Shown here: positions 20,424 to 30,724 of the stretch, piece after piece
Layout of the letters: the number at the start of each line of letters is the position of its first letter
Numbering within the stretch: position 1 is the stretch's first letter
Assembly: GCA_039707655.1 (NCBI GenBank)
Contig: CM077665.1
Coordinates: 307,768,486-307,832,485, forward strand
From: Elymus sibiricus
Lineage: Eukaryota; Streptophyta; Magnoliopsida; Poales; Poaceae
Direction of reading: 5' to 3'
Length of the DNA: 64,000 nucleotides
Notes under the pieces: model-generated
The model's input: the letters and a program-made list of their open reading frames with translations, nothing else
Told to the model about the DNA's origin: nothing
Databases searched by the model: none
Position numbers and translations under genes: made by a program

Positions 20424-20794
20424 TTAAGGCCCCAGGATTTTCAGTGGATGAGCAAGGAGTTGTATGGTTTGGGACTCGCATCTGCGTGCCCCACAAAGTT
20501 GAGCTCAAGAATTTGATATTGCAAGATGCTCATGACACTCCATATTCCATCCATCTTGTAGGAACCAAGATGTATCAATACCTCAAGGCAAGATTCTGGT
20601 GGCATGGCATGAAAAGAGAGATAGCCACTTTTGTCTCTAAGTGTGACATATGCCAGAGAGTCAAAGATGAGCTTCAGCGACCTGCTGGATTGTTACAACC
20701 TCTCAAAGTGCCTGAATGGAAGTGGGACAAAGTTGGGATGGACTTCATCACCGGATTACCCAGGTCAAGCAAGGGACATGATTCCATTTGGGTC
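20424..20794 (+). pseudogene. Chromovirus A pol fragment 2 (integrase zinc finger and core start)
   Basis: Open frame continuing from 4525, encoding the segment equivalent to B residues about 130-250: the integrase HHCC zinc finger (CDICQRVK) and the start of the core ([14 protein letters not shown]). One oddity is an HLVG where B has HPGG. The fragment stops at the element 2 insertion; the last five bases GGGTC (20790-20794) are its target duplication. The reading resumes at 42206. Confidence 0.92.
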
Positions 20795-21708
20795 TGTCGG
20801 CGTTCTGGGAACGGGGGTACCCAGACCTGCCTGCCTGCGGCCTAGGGCATGGCCCACTTCTTCACCCAACCTAGCCAGACGCGGCCCCACTCAAGACAAG
20901 GCCCTCGCGAGGCCCCTGGGCTCGCGAGGAGAACCGGCGTCAAGACCGGCAAGGGATGGGCCTCCCCAGGCCCACTCCGGAGTGGCGGAGATCTCTATGC
21001 AAGGCCCGGCCTCAGGAGTCAAAGATGACGCAAGGAGGGACAGGCGGGCGCCAGCGCGACAGGCGGTGCAGTTTCCCCTTTGGTGCAAAGGGAGCAAGGA
21101 CGTACGCGGGTTCCCAAAGCACCCCCCCCCAAAGGTTTCCATTTCGGTGCAACGAGACCACGACCACGAGCCCCGCAGGACGGACGTCATCGCCGAGCCC
21201 ACCTCTGCATCATCGACAGCAACTTTGCAGGTGAAGACCGCCTTTGGGTAGGGCGGGCATGTACCCCTGTCCCCCTTCAAAATTGGCCGTTGTGGGATCC
21301 CTTCCCACCATTGCGATAAGGGAATAGGACCCGGGTCACCGCTATATATAGAGGCTATGCTGCACCGAAGCAGGGGATCCGAAATCGGTCAATCCACTCA
21401 TCCATCACCAAACCGACAGAGGGCCAAGAACACCTTAGGAGCGCCCTCACGAGGCTCCGAAACACTTTACTTGTTCATCCACCACTCCTCCTCGAGAGGC
21501 AATCCACCAAAGCAGGAGTAGGGTATTACGCTTCGCAGCAACCCGAACCTGGGTAAACCACCATGTTCATCTTCTTCCTTGTCATCATGCGAGTTTATCG
21601 TCGTTTGGTCCATAGAGTAGCGAGCTAGGTTGGGCGAGGCTGCTGGGGATCTTCGCACACGCCCCTGTGTTCGAATCTTAAGGGTTTTGCGGAGCCCGAA
21701 ATCCGACA
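20795..21708 (+). repeat. 5' LTR of element 2 (914 bp)
   Basis: TGTCGGCGTTCTGGG to ATCCGACA. TATATATA box at 21343-21350. Same edges and general layout as the element 4 LTR at 46662, so the two elements are members of related subfamilies. Confidence 0.92.
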
Positions 21709-21731
21709 TTTGGCGTGCCAGGTAGGGGGCG
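21709..21731 (+). other. Primer-site region of element 2
   Basis: TTTGGCGTGCCAGGTAGGGG directly follows the LTR; the same position in element 4 has TTTGGCGCGCCAGGTAGGGG. tRNA species not assigned. Confidence 0.75.
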
Positions 21732-21779
21732 TGTCGGAGTCTTCCTCAAGCCAAGATCTTCTTCCACCTCGCCGTTCCG

Positions 21780-24278
21780 ATGTCGGACGCTCGCCGAGCC
21801 CGCGCTGAGCGCCGAGCCACCCGTGTCACCCAGACGGCACATGTGGGCCGCGCCGGCGCACGCAGGTCACCCTCGCCTGTGGCAAATGCCGCCACAGGCC
21901 TTGACGCCCACGAACAACAAGATTCCTCCCAGCCGGTCACCGTGCGGCGCGATGGCCACACCGCCACTCCATCGACCGTCCCAGCTTCCGGGTCGTCTTC
22001 CCACGTTCGGCCCGGGCCGGTGCGCGGCCAAGGCGCACTGGCCATGGCTAGCGAGCTGCTCCGCTACCGCCCTGCCCCAGACCGCTATGACGACTAGCTT
22101 CGGCGCATCGCGGAGCTCGTCAGTGCTGCCGGCGATGCTTCAGCACTCTCCTACTCGCTTCGACCCCAACCATCCCTGGCAGACGACGTGGCCCAGGATG
22201 CGCAGCCGCCTCCTCCGCAACGCGACGTCGACCCCGAGCCCAGGCGAGAAGCGCGCCCCCGCGACCAGCCTCGCGATCCGCGGGCGAAGGCGGGAGATGA
22301 AGTAAGCTGCCAGGTGGTTCCCCGGCCGCGCGTCGACGCGCGTGCGCTCCCCGCGCTGCCGACCCAACGTCGCGACCGGGCACCACTCGAGATGGCCCCG
22401 CAGGAGCGTCAAGACCGGGTCCCTCCCGCGCATGCAGCACCCATCGAATCGGTGGGGTGCCTCGCCATCGCCCCGGAGCTCCACCCAACCTCCTGGCCCT
22501 GCAAGTTCAAGCCTGACCTGCCCACGCGCTATGACGGCACCCCAGATCCAGCCGAGTTCCTACAGCTCTACTCCCTGAGCATCCGGGCGGCTGGAGGTGA
22601 CGACAAGGTCATGGCGTGCTGGTTCCCCATGGCGCTCAAAGGCGGCGCGCTCTCCTGGCTCCTCAACCTCCCGGAGGCGTCCATCACCTCCTGGGATGGC
22701 CTGCGCAAACGCTTCATCGCCAACTTCCAAGGTACCCGCGACCGCGCGCTCACCGTGAACGACCTGCGGCATATCAAGCAGCAGGATGGAGAGACCCTGC
22801 ACAAGTTCATACAATGCTTCACGACTACGCGCCTCAAGATCCCGAAGGCGTCAGACGAGGCTATCATCTCAGCGTTCACCGACGGCGTCACGGACCTCAA
22901 GATGAAGGAGGAGCTTGCCATGAATGACGAACTGTGCTCTGCCTTGGAGATGTTCAATCTGGCGAACAGGTGCGCCAAGGCTGAGGAAGGCCGCCTGTCG
23001 CTCCGCGGGCCTCCGGCGGCAGAGCCAGAAGAAAAGAAGACCAAGGCCAAGGAGGCAAAGCGCAAGGCCCCAGCGGTGCTTGCGGCCGAGCCTGAGGCGA
23101 AGCGCAGCCGGGGAGAGGAGCACCCCGCGGGGGGAAGACCGACCTGCATCTTTCATGGCACAAACAACCACGACACCGCCGACTGCCAGGAACTCAGGCT
23201 GGTCCGCGCCGAGCACTTCGGCAGGCGCCCTGGACGCGCCGACCGAGGCTTCGAACGTGGCGGAGGCTGCTGGGACAACCGGGAACCGCATCAAGGGTGG
23301 CGCGATCAGCCCCAGGAGGACCGCTGGCGCGATCAGGCTCGGGACGACCGCTGGCGCGATCAGCCTCGTGAGGACCGCTGGCGCGATGACCCTCCGGAGG
23401 GGTCACGCCGCGGCCAGCCTCGTCAGGCGCGCCCTCGTGAGGCTGGCCTACCTCCACTACCTCCGCCACCCAGAAGGAAGGAAGAGGACAGGCAGGATGA
23501 TGGGGCTGGGGGCTTCCAGGAGGTCAGGGCGGTAGCCTGTATCCTGGGCGGCGCCCAGGCCCCAGCATCGAACCGGGCCTTCAAGCAGTTCGCACGGGAG
23601 GTGAACGTGGCACTCCCAAAGCCCGAGGCAATGCATCACATCAAGTGGTCCCAGACTGCCATCACCTTCGACTCGAGGGATCAGCTCAGATGCTCGGCCA
23701 TGGCCGGCAAGCTCCCCATGCTGTGCACTCCAACCATCAGCAACGTCCTCGTCACCAAGACCCTCATCGACAGTGGAGCGGGGCTCAATGTCCTCTCCGT
23801 TGAGACCTTCGAGACGCTCCAGGTACCGTACGAACAGCTCATGCCGACCAAGCCCTTCTCGGGAGTCACCGACGGGTCCACCGTCCCCATCGGGCAAGTG
23901 CGCCTGCCAGTCACCTTTGGCGGACGCGAGAACTACCACACCGAGATCATCGTCTTCGACGTCGCGCACATCCACCTCCCGTACAACGCGATCCTTGGGT
24001 ACCCGGCCCTCGCCCAGTTCATGGCGGTGACTCACCACGGCTACAACATCCTCAAGATGCCAGGGAGTGGCGGCGTCATCACCGTTGCTTGCGATGAGAA
24101 GGACGCTGTCTGCTCCCTCGAGCGTGCTTACCGCGCCGCGGCGGCCGAGCGCTCGGACGACGAGGAGGACGCCCTGCCTCGTGAGGACCTGCGCAAGAAG
24201 AAGCAGCTCCTTCCCGCGGGGCATCCTGGAACCTCGAGCTCCGCACCCGGGGACGGGGCCCCACCTCCTATCGCATAG
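21780..24278 (+). pseudogene. Gag-protease of element 2 (one nonsense mutation)
   Basis: The frame starts at ATG 21780 (MSDARRARAERRAT), matches the start in element 4 (47618), and ends at 24278. A single TAG at 22095-22097 replaces the Trp codon found at the same place in element 4; from 22188 on it is open for 696 codons. That part has a Retrotrans_gag domain (KFKPDLPTRYDG…FANFQGT-like region, about residues 105-210), basic Lys/Arg segments, a C-x2-H-x4-H-x4-C zinc-knuckle-like motif (CIFHGTNNHDTADC), repeated RDQ/DDRW units, and an aspartic protease with LIDSGAGLNVLS. Gag packages RNA and protease matures the particle. No RT, RNase H or integrase follows in frame, so the element depends on a partner. 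Only the TAG prevents full-length translation from the first Met. Confidence 0.88.
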
Positions 24279-24340
24279 GAAAGCGCGCTCGGCGCTCCTC
24301 TTGGGTCGGGCAGGGGGCTCCCATCCGGGGAGTTCCCGGC

Positions 24341-24808
24341 TTGGCCAGTGAGACAAGAGAGGCGCTCGAGCACAACCTGAAAGCGCGTCCGGACGCGCGT
24401 CAGCACGAGCTGGGAGCACGGTGCGTGGCGCTGAGCTCACAAGAGACCGTCATCAGAGCGATCGAGGAGCTTCGAGAAGCACAGGCCATGCAAGGCGGGG
24501 ACTTCCCAGCACCGCCAATCGCAGCCGCCGTCATCGGCACGGTCGACTGGTCGCGCGTCTGCGTCAACGCGCTCGCGATCAACAGGGCCGCGTCCGAGGG
24601 CCCCTTCTGGCCAGCGCGTGCCGATCATGGATGGGTCTACCCGAACGCCTACGTCTGCATGCCCTTCGGACTGGCGAACGTAGGCGTCACGTTCCAGCGC
24701 CTTTACCGAGCCATGCTCATGCCTTGCCTGGCGAGGCGCGGTGAGGAGTTGGAGGAGACGCTCGGACCAAGCGAAGGCCCCGGGCCTCGGGAGATGACGG
24801 ACCCATGA
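24341..24808 (+). pseudogene. Miniature reverse-transcriptase remnant of element 2
   Basis: About 155 codons holding two short RT landmarks brought close together: RVCVNALAINRA (equivalent to the RMCVDYTDLNKA region) and AYVCMPFGLANVGVTFQRL (equivalent to the CMPFGLKNAGATYQRL region). The palm sequence between them is largely missing and the catalytic DD pair, thumb, RNase H and integrase are absent. An equivalent mini-ORF in the same position occurs in element 4 (57367-57885), so the deletion is a family trait and not local decay. A functional polymerase is excluded. Confidence 0.75.
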
Positions 24809-25308
24809 GGGTCGCGCTCATGGAGGTGAAAGATCAGGCTGTAACGGCAGCTTCGGTTCTTCAGCGGCATGGCCGCCAAGTGACCTTTTGTTGGCTGTTG
24901 CCAGGTAATTTTTTGGCTCACTCCATTTGAGGGTGCCCACCGGGCCGTATTATCCTCAGGCGATCAGGGCACACCCCCGCAGTCGCCCCGTTTATGCATA
25001 TTTCAATAGTTTCTCATGCATCTGATCTGTTTCCTAACATTATACCTTGCCTGCATGGCTCCTTGCCGGTGTGAATGCCGTCGCTCCACCCTTTCTGAGT
25101 TGGTGTTTCGCAAGGGGCTGAGCGCTACGGCCCTTCCCGGGGCACCTCAGAACTGGGATGCAAGGCCCTGTCTCCTTAGGGACTTGCATCTTTGGGCAGT
25201 CGACCCCCACTCGGGGGCTCCGGCCGCAACACGACACCTCAGCATGGAGTCTCGAGAGGCCCCATGGCCTCCTGAGGCAGCAGCCGGCAGGATGGAATGG
25301 GGGACGCT

Positions 25309-25715
25309 CGAGCGTCAAAGAGGGCTCCTGAGCATCGCGCCTCAGGAGCCTTACCGGTCATATAGCCACTCGCCCCCTTGATGTCGTCCTTGGTGATCCG
25401 GTCGGCATCAAGGGTGTCGGGACCTTGCCCCGTAGTTGCGTCCTTGGTGATCCGGTCGTACACTACGGTGATAGGGAGATGTGCGGGACTGGGACCTGCC
25501 GACGTAGAGCCGCTTGAGCGTCAAAGGGGACTCCTGAGCAATGCGCCTCAGGGGCCTTACCGGTCATAAAGCCACTCGCCCCTTGATGTCGTCCTTGGTG
25601 ATCCGGTCGGCGTCAAGGGTGTCGGGGCCTGACACCGTAGTTGCGTCCTTGGTGATCCGGTCGTACACTACGGTGGTCGGGAAATGTGCTGGACCGGGAC
25701 CTGCAGACGTAGAGT
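25309..25715. repeat. ~200-bp tandem duplication with an internal hairpin
   Basis: Two units start at about 25309 and 25511 (GAGCGTCAAAG…). Each has an inverted repeat CTCCTGAG…CTCAGGAG near its start and a duplicated phrase GTCCTTGGTGATCCGGTCG. A shorter third copy lies at 26462-26610, and related units recur in element 4 at about 59095-59240 and 59292-59440. Confidence 0.85.
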
Positions 25716-25956
25716 GCCAAAAGGACTCCCAACCTGCCTCACTCGTGAAGAAGAAGAAGAAGCCTGCTGGGCCACGGATGGCCCCATCTACGAGAAGACT
25801 CAGGCGCAAACCGCCTTTGAGGTAGGGACCTCGTGAGGCCAAAGCGTCCTCGCGAGCTCCCAGATACACCTCCCAGTTCTGCCGTGCCAGCCACGCGTAC
25901 GAACTCTATGGGATGTACACGCCCGGAGCCCCCCGAGGACGCGGAGGGGTTCCTTC

Positions 25957-26230
25957 CCACGCAATGTGGCAGCCACAGCTCCGCGCTGGCGGAGAAGTCA
26001 ACACGGTCCACCAATGACTATGCCCACGCAATGTGGAAGCCACAGCTCCGTGCTGGCGGTCAACACGGTCCACCAATGACTATGCCCACGCAATGTGGAA
26101 GCCACAGCTCCGTGCTGGCGGTCAACACGGTCCACCAATGACTATGCCCACGCAATGTGGAAGCCACAGCTCCGTGCTGGCGGTCAACACGGTCCACCAA
26201 TGACTATGCCCACGCAAGGTGGAAGCCCCA
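25957..26230. repeat. 62-bp tandem array (about 4.3 units)
   Basis: The unit CAATGACTATGCCCACGCAA… starts at 26012, 26074, 26136 and 26198, with a diverged partial unit before 26012. Three internal units look identical, so the amplification is recent. Element 4 has only two diverged units in the same place (58757-58860). Confidence 0.95.
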
Positions 26231-26757
26231 CGCCCCGCGCGGGGGGATAAACAACTGAGGGCGCCCCAGCGGCTGCATCCAACCTCAGGAAGGTCCCTAG
26301 TGGCCCCCTTCTTGCTGCGTTCCCCAGGGATGTACGCGTGAGGGGGCTGCACGGAGGCTACTACCCGGCCAAGCCTGGTACACGCCACCTTCCAAGGTCT
26401 GCCAAACCTGGTTTCACGCACCCATTTCTGGACAAGCCGGCGAGGAAAGGTATGGGAGCCGCTCGTACGTCAAGGGGGACTCCTGAGCATCGCGACTCAG
26501 GAGCCTCACTGGACCCGTAGCCCCTCACCCCTTGGACCGTCCTTGGTGATCCGGTCGGCCCAACGGCGGTTGAGGTATGCGTGGGCCGGGCCCTGCCGAC
26601 GCAGAGCATCACAGCAAGCAAGAAGGAAACAAGGCGAAGAGAGCAATCACACAGTTCAACAGTTATTACAAGCATTAAAAGTTTTCGCGAACACAAACAA
26701 GTTTAACGCTTCCATGAGCCATGATGGACATTGCAGGAAAGGAGCAGGGGAGAAGAA

Positions 26758-27996
26758 TCAGGAGGAACTGCCGCCACCACTCGTCCCGTCCTCAGGGAAC
26801 TCGTCGTCGACATCGCTGGCGTCGTCCTCTTCGCCGCCTACCCCTGCAGCATCAGGAGGCGGGCGAACCGTGACGCGGGTGAATCTCTTCACCAGCGTCT
26901 CCACGGCGCCCTTCACCGCCACCGCAGCGCTGGTGCGAACCTCGGGGGCGACCGGGCGGATCACGGAGTCGAAGTCGAACCCCGGCTCATGAAGATGAAG
27001 ATGCCTGAAGACGCGCGTCGCGGCCTCAGAAAAGAGGTCGCGGCACTCGCTCTCCAAGAATCCCTCCACCTTGACAACGGGGCCCTCCAACGCCTCGACG
27101 AGCTTCGAAGCAAGCCCCACGAAGCCGCTCTCGAGAGCCACCAGGGGCTCCGCAAACCCATCCCGACAGAGGGAGTGGAGCGCTTGGCGAAGCTTGAGCT
27201 CGTCGAAGGAAAAGGCGTTGAGCTCCGTGGCCTTTTTCTCCTCGGCCGCGGCAAGAGCCTTCTCCCTGGTGTCGAGAAGGGCCTTCCCCGAAGCAACTTC
27301 CTTCTCCTGCATGTCCAAGTAGGCAGGGGCATTGGTAAACCCAAATGACATGACCGTGTATTCATACAGGCCATACCGGGTTACAAATGCCGTCTTCGGA
27401 ATGTCTTGGGGCCTGATCTTTAGCTGGTAGTACCCCGACCTGAGATCGATCATGGAAAACACATTGGCTCCATTCAGTTGATCAAACAAGTCTTGAATCT
27501 TGGGGAGTGGATACTTGTTCTTTATCGTGACTTCATTGAGAGAACGGTAATCGACACAGGGTCGGATAGTTCCGTCCCTCTTTGACACAAATAGAACAGG
27601 TGATCCCCAAGGAGAGGCACTAGGGCGAATGAATCCTTTTCTGAGCTGCTCTGCCAGTTGCTTCTTCAATTCAGCCAACTCTTCGGATCCCATTCTATAG
27701 GGCTTCTTATAGATGGGCCCTGCTCCGGGCATTAGCTCAATGATGAACTCAATGTCACGGTCAGGAGGCATTCCGGGCAGCTCATCAGGAAATACATCCG
27801 GGTATTCACATACCACTGGCACTTGATCCAACTCAATTCCTGACAGACAATTAATCTGAGGGGCTCGAGTGGAGGCAGGGTTGGGAACATACTTGACTTC
27901 TACTCCTTGGCTATTGGTCATGGTAACGATCCTCTTGGCACAGTCCAAGTAGCCTTGGTTCTTGGTCAACCAATTCATGCCAAGGATGATGTCCAA
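26758..27996 (-). pseudogene. Chimeric ORF: chromovirus protease/RT N-part fused in frame to element 2 antisense protein
   Basis: A 412-codon open frame. From 27996 to about 27317 it encodes the chromovirus protease tail (ILGMNWLTK) and RT ([20 protein letters not shown], ending at FTNAPAY, before the catalytic IDD). From about 27316 to 26758 it continues in the same frame as the antisense protein of element 2: a coiled-coil segment ([14 protein letters not shown]), a region matching the element 4 antisense protein ([17 protein letters not shown] versus LEDECRDRLSTAATWVF) and an acidic Ser/Gly-rich tail. The junction is the left breakpoint of block B. Upstream the RT frame is cut from gag by a TGA at about 28063-28065 (Cys in copy B2). 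Expression is unknown; most likely an accidental fusion. Confidence 0.85.
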
Positions 27997-28065
27997 GCCT
28001 GGTGAATCCAGGACTATGAGGTCTGCTAGGAAGTCTACCCCGTTGATGATAATCTCAACTCCCTT

Positions 28066-29460
28066 TCATCCTATCTTGGACTTCATAACTGAACCCGGGG
28101 TTTGTATCATCATATGACTACCCAGGGGTGTAGGCTTCATGCCACTCTCTAGTGCAAACTTTTGAGTGACAAAAGAATGCGAAGCTCCACAATCAAACAG
28201 TACTATTGCTAGGGTTGAGTTGACGAGGAACGTACCCAGTATGACGTCCGGGTCTTCCTGGGCTTCCTTAGCAGTGACGTGATTCACACGACCCTTGCCA
28301 TTGTTGGGCTGGTTGCGGGGAGCTGGGTTCCTAGGTGGCGCTCCACGGCCTTGACCTTGGTTGGGCGCATTGGGGCGCGGTGCATCTGGCTTCTTGTTGG
28401 GGCACTGCTTAGAGAAGTGTCCAGGTTTACCCCACCCAAAGCAAGTGACTTGTCCAGGGTTGTTGTTGTAGTTGTTCCTGTCACCGTTGTTGTTGTTATT
28501 GGGGTTGTTGTAAGCTGGCTGGGATTGGCATACTGCTGAGCTGGTAGCTCAGACGAGGTGCAGGAGGTCTAGCCTGCTGCGGCTGATAGGTTGGCTTGGC
28601 TGGGGCTGGCTGCCAGGGGCGAGTATTCTGGTTGCTCGAACTACCCTTGCTAATCATCTTGCGCTTGCGAGTGTCGTCTATGGCACGACGCTTGTCTTCC
28701 AGCATGAGGGCCTTGTTCACCAGGTCGAAGAAGGTCCGACAGTCGCAGACGATGAGCTGATACTGCAGGGTCTACTTAAGTCCTTCCATGAAGCGTTCCA
28801 TCTTGGTAGCCTCCGTGTTGACATCTTCAGGTGCATACCTTGACAGCAGGTTGAACTTCTGCATGTACTCCTTGACAGAGCCACTTCCTTGCTTCAGCGC
28901 TCGGAATTCTCTCTTCTTGATAGCCATGATCCCAGAAGGATTGTGGGCGGTGCAGAATCCTTCCTTGAAGTTATACCAGGTGATCACACGATCGCCTTGC
29001 ATGACCTTGAATCCATCCCACCAGGCTCTGGCGGTACCTCCGAGGTAGTGAGAGGCATACAGCACCTTCTCACGATCCTCATTGCGATTGACCAGTGCAA
29101 GGAGGTCCTCGATGGTGCGGATCCAGTCATCGGCATCCAAGGGCTCAGCAGTCTCGGTGAAGGTTGGGGGCGAATTCCTCATGAACTCAGACAGAGTGGA
29201 GCGGCCATTGCCGTTCCTGCCTTGCTGCTGGTTGTTCACAAGGACTTGAGCCATCTGCTGAATAGCAGCAGTGTTGGCTTGGTGTTCCTCCCGGAGAACT
29301 TGGAGAAACTGAGCTATGATCATGTTCTCCGGTGGAGGTGGTGGCGGGGGAATGTCGCCTTGTGGCTGCTCCTGGTGTCCTTCAGCCTGAGCAGTCCCAC
29401 CAGCTCCCTGCTGCTGGCTGGAGTTGCCGGCTTCAGGGTTGGTGAAGATGCTGGTTTGCA
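28066..29460 (-). pseudogene. B1 gag and protease (broken)
   Basis: Minus-strand remains of gag: Gag core at 29323-28772 with GGTARAWWDGFK and a TAG after the FMEGLK motif, and a Pro-rich N-terminal part reaching back to about 29460. A basic, Gln/Pro-rich region follows (28720-28496). The zinc-knuckle and spacer are frame-shifted around 28284-28540, where the Cys codon pair is also altered (TCFGWGKPGHF-type reading). Protease [10 protein letters not shown] lies at about 28190 and is followed by a TGA at 28063-28065. The same TAG after the Gag core is present in copy B2, so that stop predates the duplication; the frameshift and TGA are private to B1. Confidence 0.85.
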
Positions 29461-29774
29461 GTCACCATCCTGTGTGGAGCAGCCAAGTCAAATAACTGGG
29501 ATAGACGAGAGGGGAGGCAGTACTGGAGAAAGCGCGCCTAAGGGGTTGGTATAGTGCAAGTGTGGTAAAACAAAGGTCGAAAGACCAACACATATATTAA
29601 GATAAGATAGACGACGGAGTCGCTTACATGTTGCCTAAGGCAAAAGTGCGACTTGCATCGGAAGACAAACAACAAAAGCAAACAACAAGCACACATGGTT
29701 TCATATGAACCATTATACGGACTCGACTTCGCATGAGGGGTAAATGACTGATCCTACCCTAGGGGTTCTCGGAC

Positions 29775-30545
29775 TCAGGTGGTGGAGTGCTCGGTCTCGT
29801 AGCCACGCTCCTCTGGGCCTTCCTCCTGTTCATCATCCGAACGGGCATCGTCTCCGGTTGAAGGGGTCGGAGAACGAGGAGGTCCATCCCGACGACGCTT
29901 CGTCGGTGGGTCAGTGAAGAGCTCACGGTACTCCTTCGCACTCATGCGACGACGACGTGTGGGTGCATCTCTAACTGGGGGTACTCCTCCTCGATAAGCG
30001 ACAGCTGGTCGTCCCTCAGGGGCTCCATCCTTCTTTATCCTGTATGGCTTCGTCTTGGCTTGTCGAAGTAGCTCTCGGGTGTGGTGGAGTTCCTTGCGGA
30101 CCTTCACGGACTCCTTAATCAGGTGGTGAGCCAGACTGTTGGCGGAGAGGCTGAAGTAGGTCTGGAATCTGAGTGGTGTCCCATCCTCCTTGGATGGAAC
30201 CAACGTCCAACTCTCGCCAATATCATCCCTCCTGAAGGGTAGATAGCGAGTAGCGGGTTAGTCAGCCATCTCTGGGATGATTCCTCGAAGGTGGATGAGT
30301 GCCTTCCGTGCAGCTGTCTCGACTGCGAGTGCCAGGGTCTCCATCTGTGGTCCTTCAAAGAACCAACTAGTCGGGGAGTCGTTTGCCTTCACGACCACAT
30401 CCACGTGGTACTCCTTCGTGACGGCATCGACCCAGTGCTCGTAATAGAGGAAAACGGGTGGTTGGCGAAACTGGCACTTCTCCAGGCTATCCTCAAGGAG
30501 TAGGGGAAAGCCGGATGTTAGGAGGGCTTCGGGTACAACGGCCAT
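29775..30545 (-). pseudogene. Leader ORF between primer site and gag (unknown function)
   Basis: A 257-codon frame begins ATG 30545 (MAVVPEALLTSGF), about 160 bp after the primer site, and is interrupted once by TAA at 30258-30260, then continues to 29775. The N-terminal half looks like a compact folded domain (VFLYYEHWVDAV, LALAVETAARKAL). The C-terminal half has a helix rich in charged residues (KVRKELHHTRELL), a basic patch (TRRRRMSAKEYREL, KRRRDG) and an acidic tail. An extra ORF before gag has been reported in some plant gypsy lineages. I do not recognise this protein. A mixed stretch without a gene separates it from gag (29470-29770). Confidence 0.6.
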
Positions 30546-30707
30546 CTACAAAGGTTTGAAGGGAGGAGAGTCAGTAGAGTGTTGTGTGAAGAATAGAAGA
30601 GGTTATAAGTGCAGAAATTCCTAAGTATAGGTGCTAGGTGTAGTTTTTGGAATCGGTTTCATCCTAACTGACGTCCATGCTAACTAAGGGCTTCCTACAG
30701 TCAGGAT

Positions 30708-30720
30708 GGCTCTGATACCA
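30708..30720 (-). other. Chromovirus primer-binding site (initiator tRNA-Met)
   Basis: The minus strand reads TGGTATCAGAGCC, four bases beyond the LTR end …CCCCACA (LTR edge 30725). This proves the orientation and the shared-LTR organisation of block B. Confidence 0.93.
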
Positions 30721-30724
30721 GCTC

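Larger units (their letters stand above)
24809..26757 (+). other. Element 2 spacer between pol remnant and antisense ORF
   Basis: Non-coding, GC-rich region lying where the sense pol and the antisense ORF converge. It holds two tandem arrays listed separately (about 25309-25715 and 25957-26230) and a third relative of the first array at about 26460-26610. The matching region in element 4 is 57889-59585. Confidence 0.7.
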
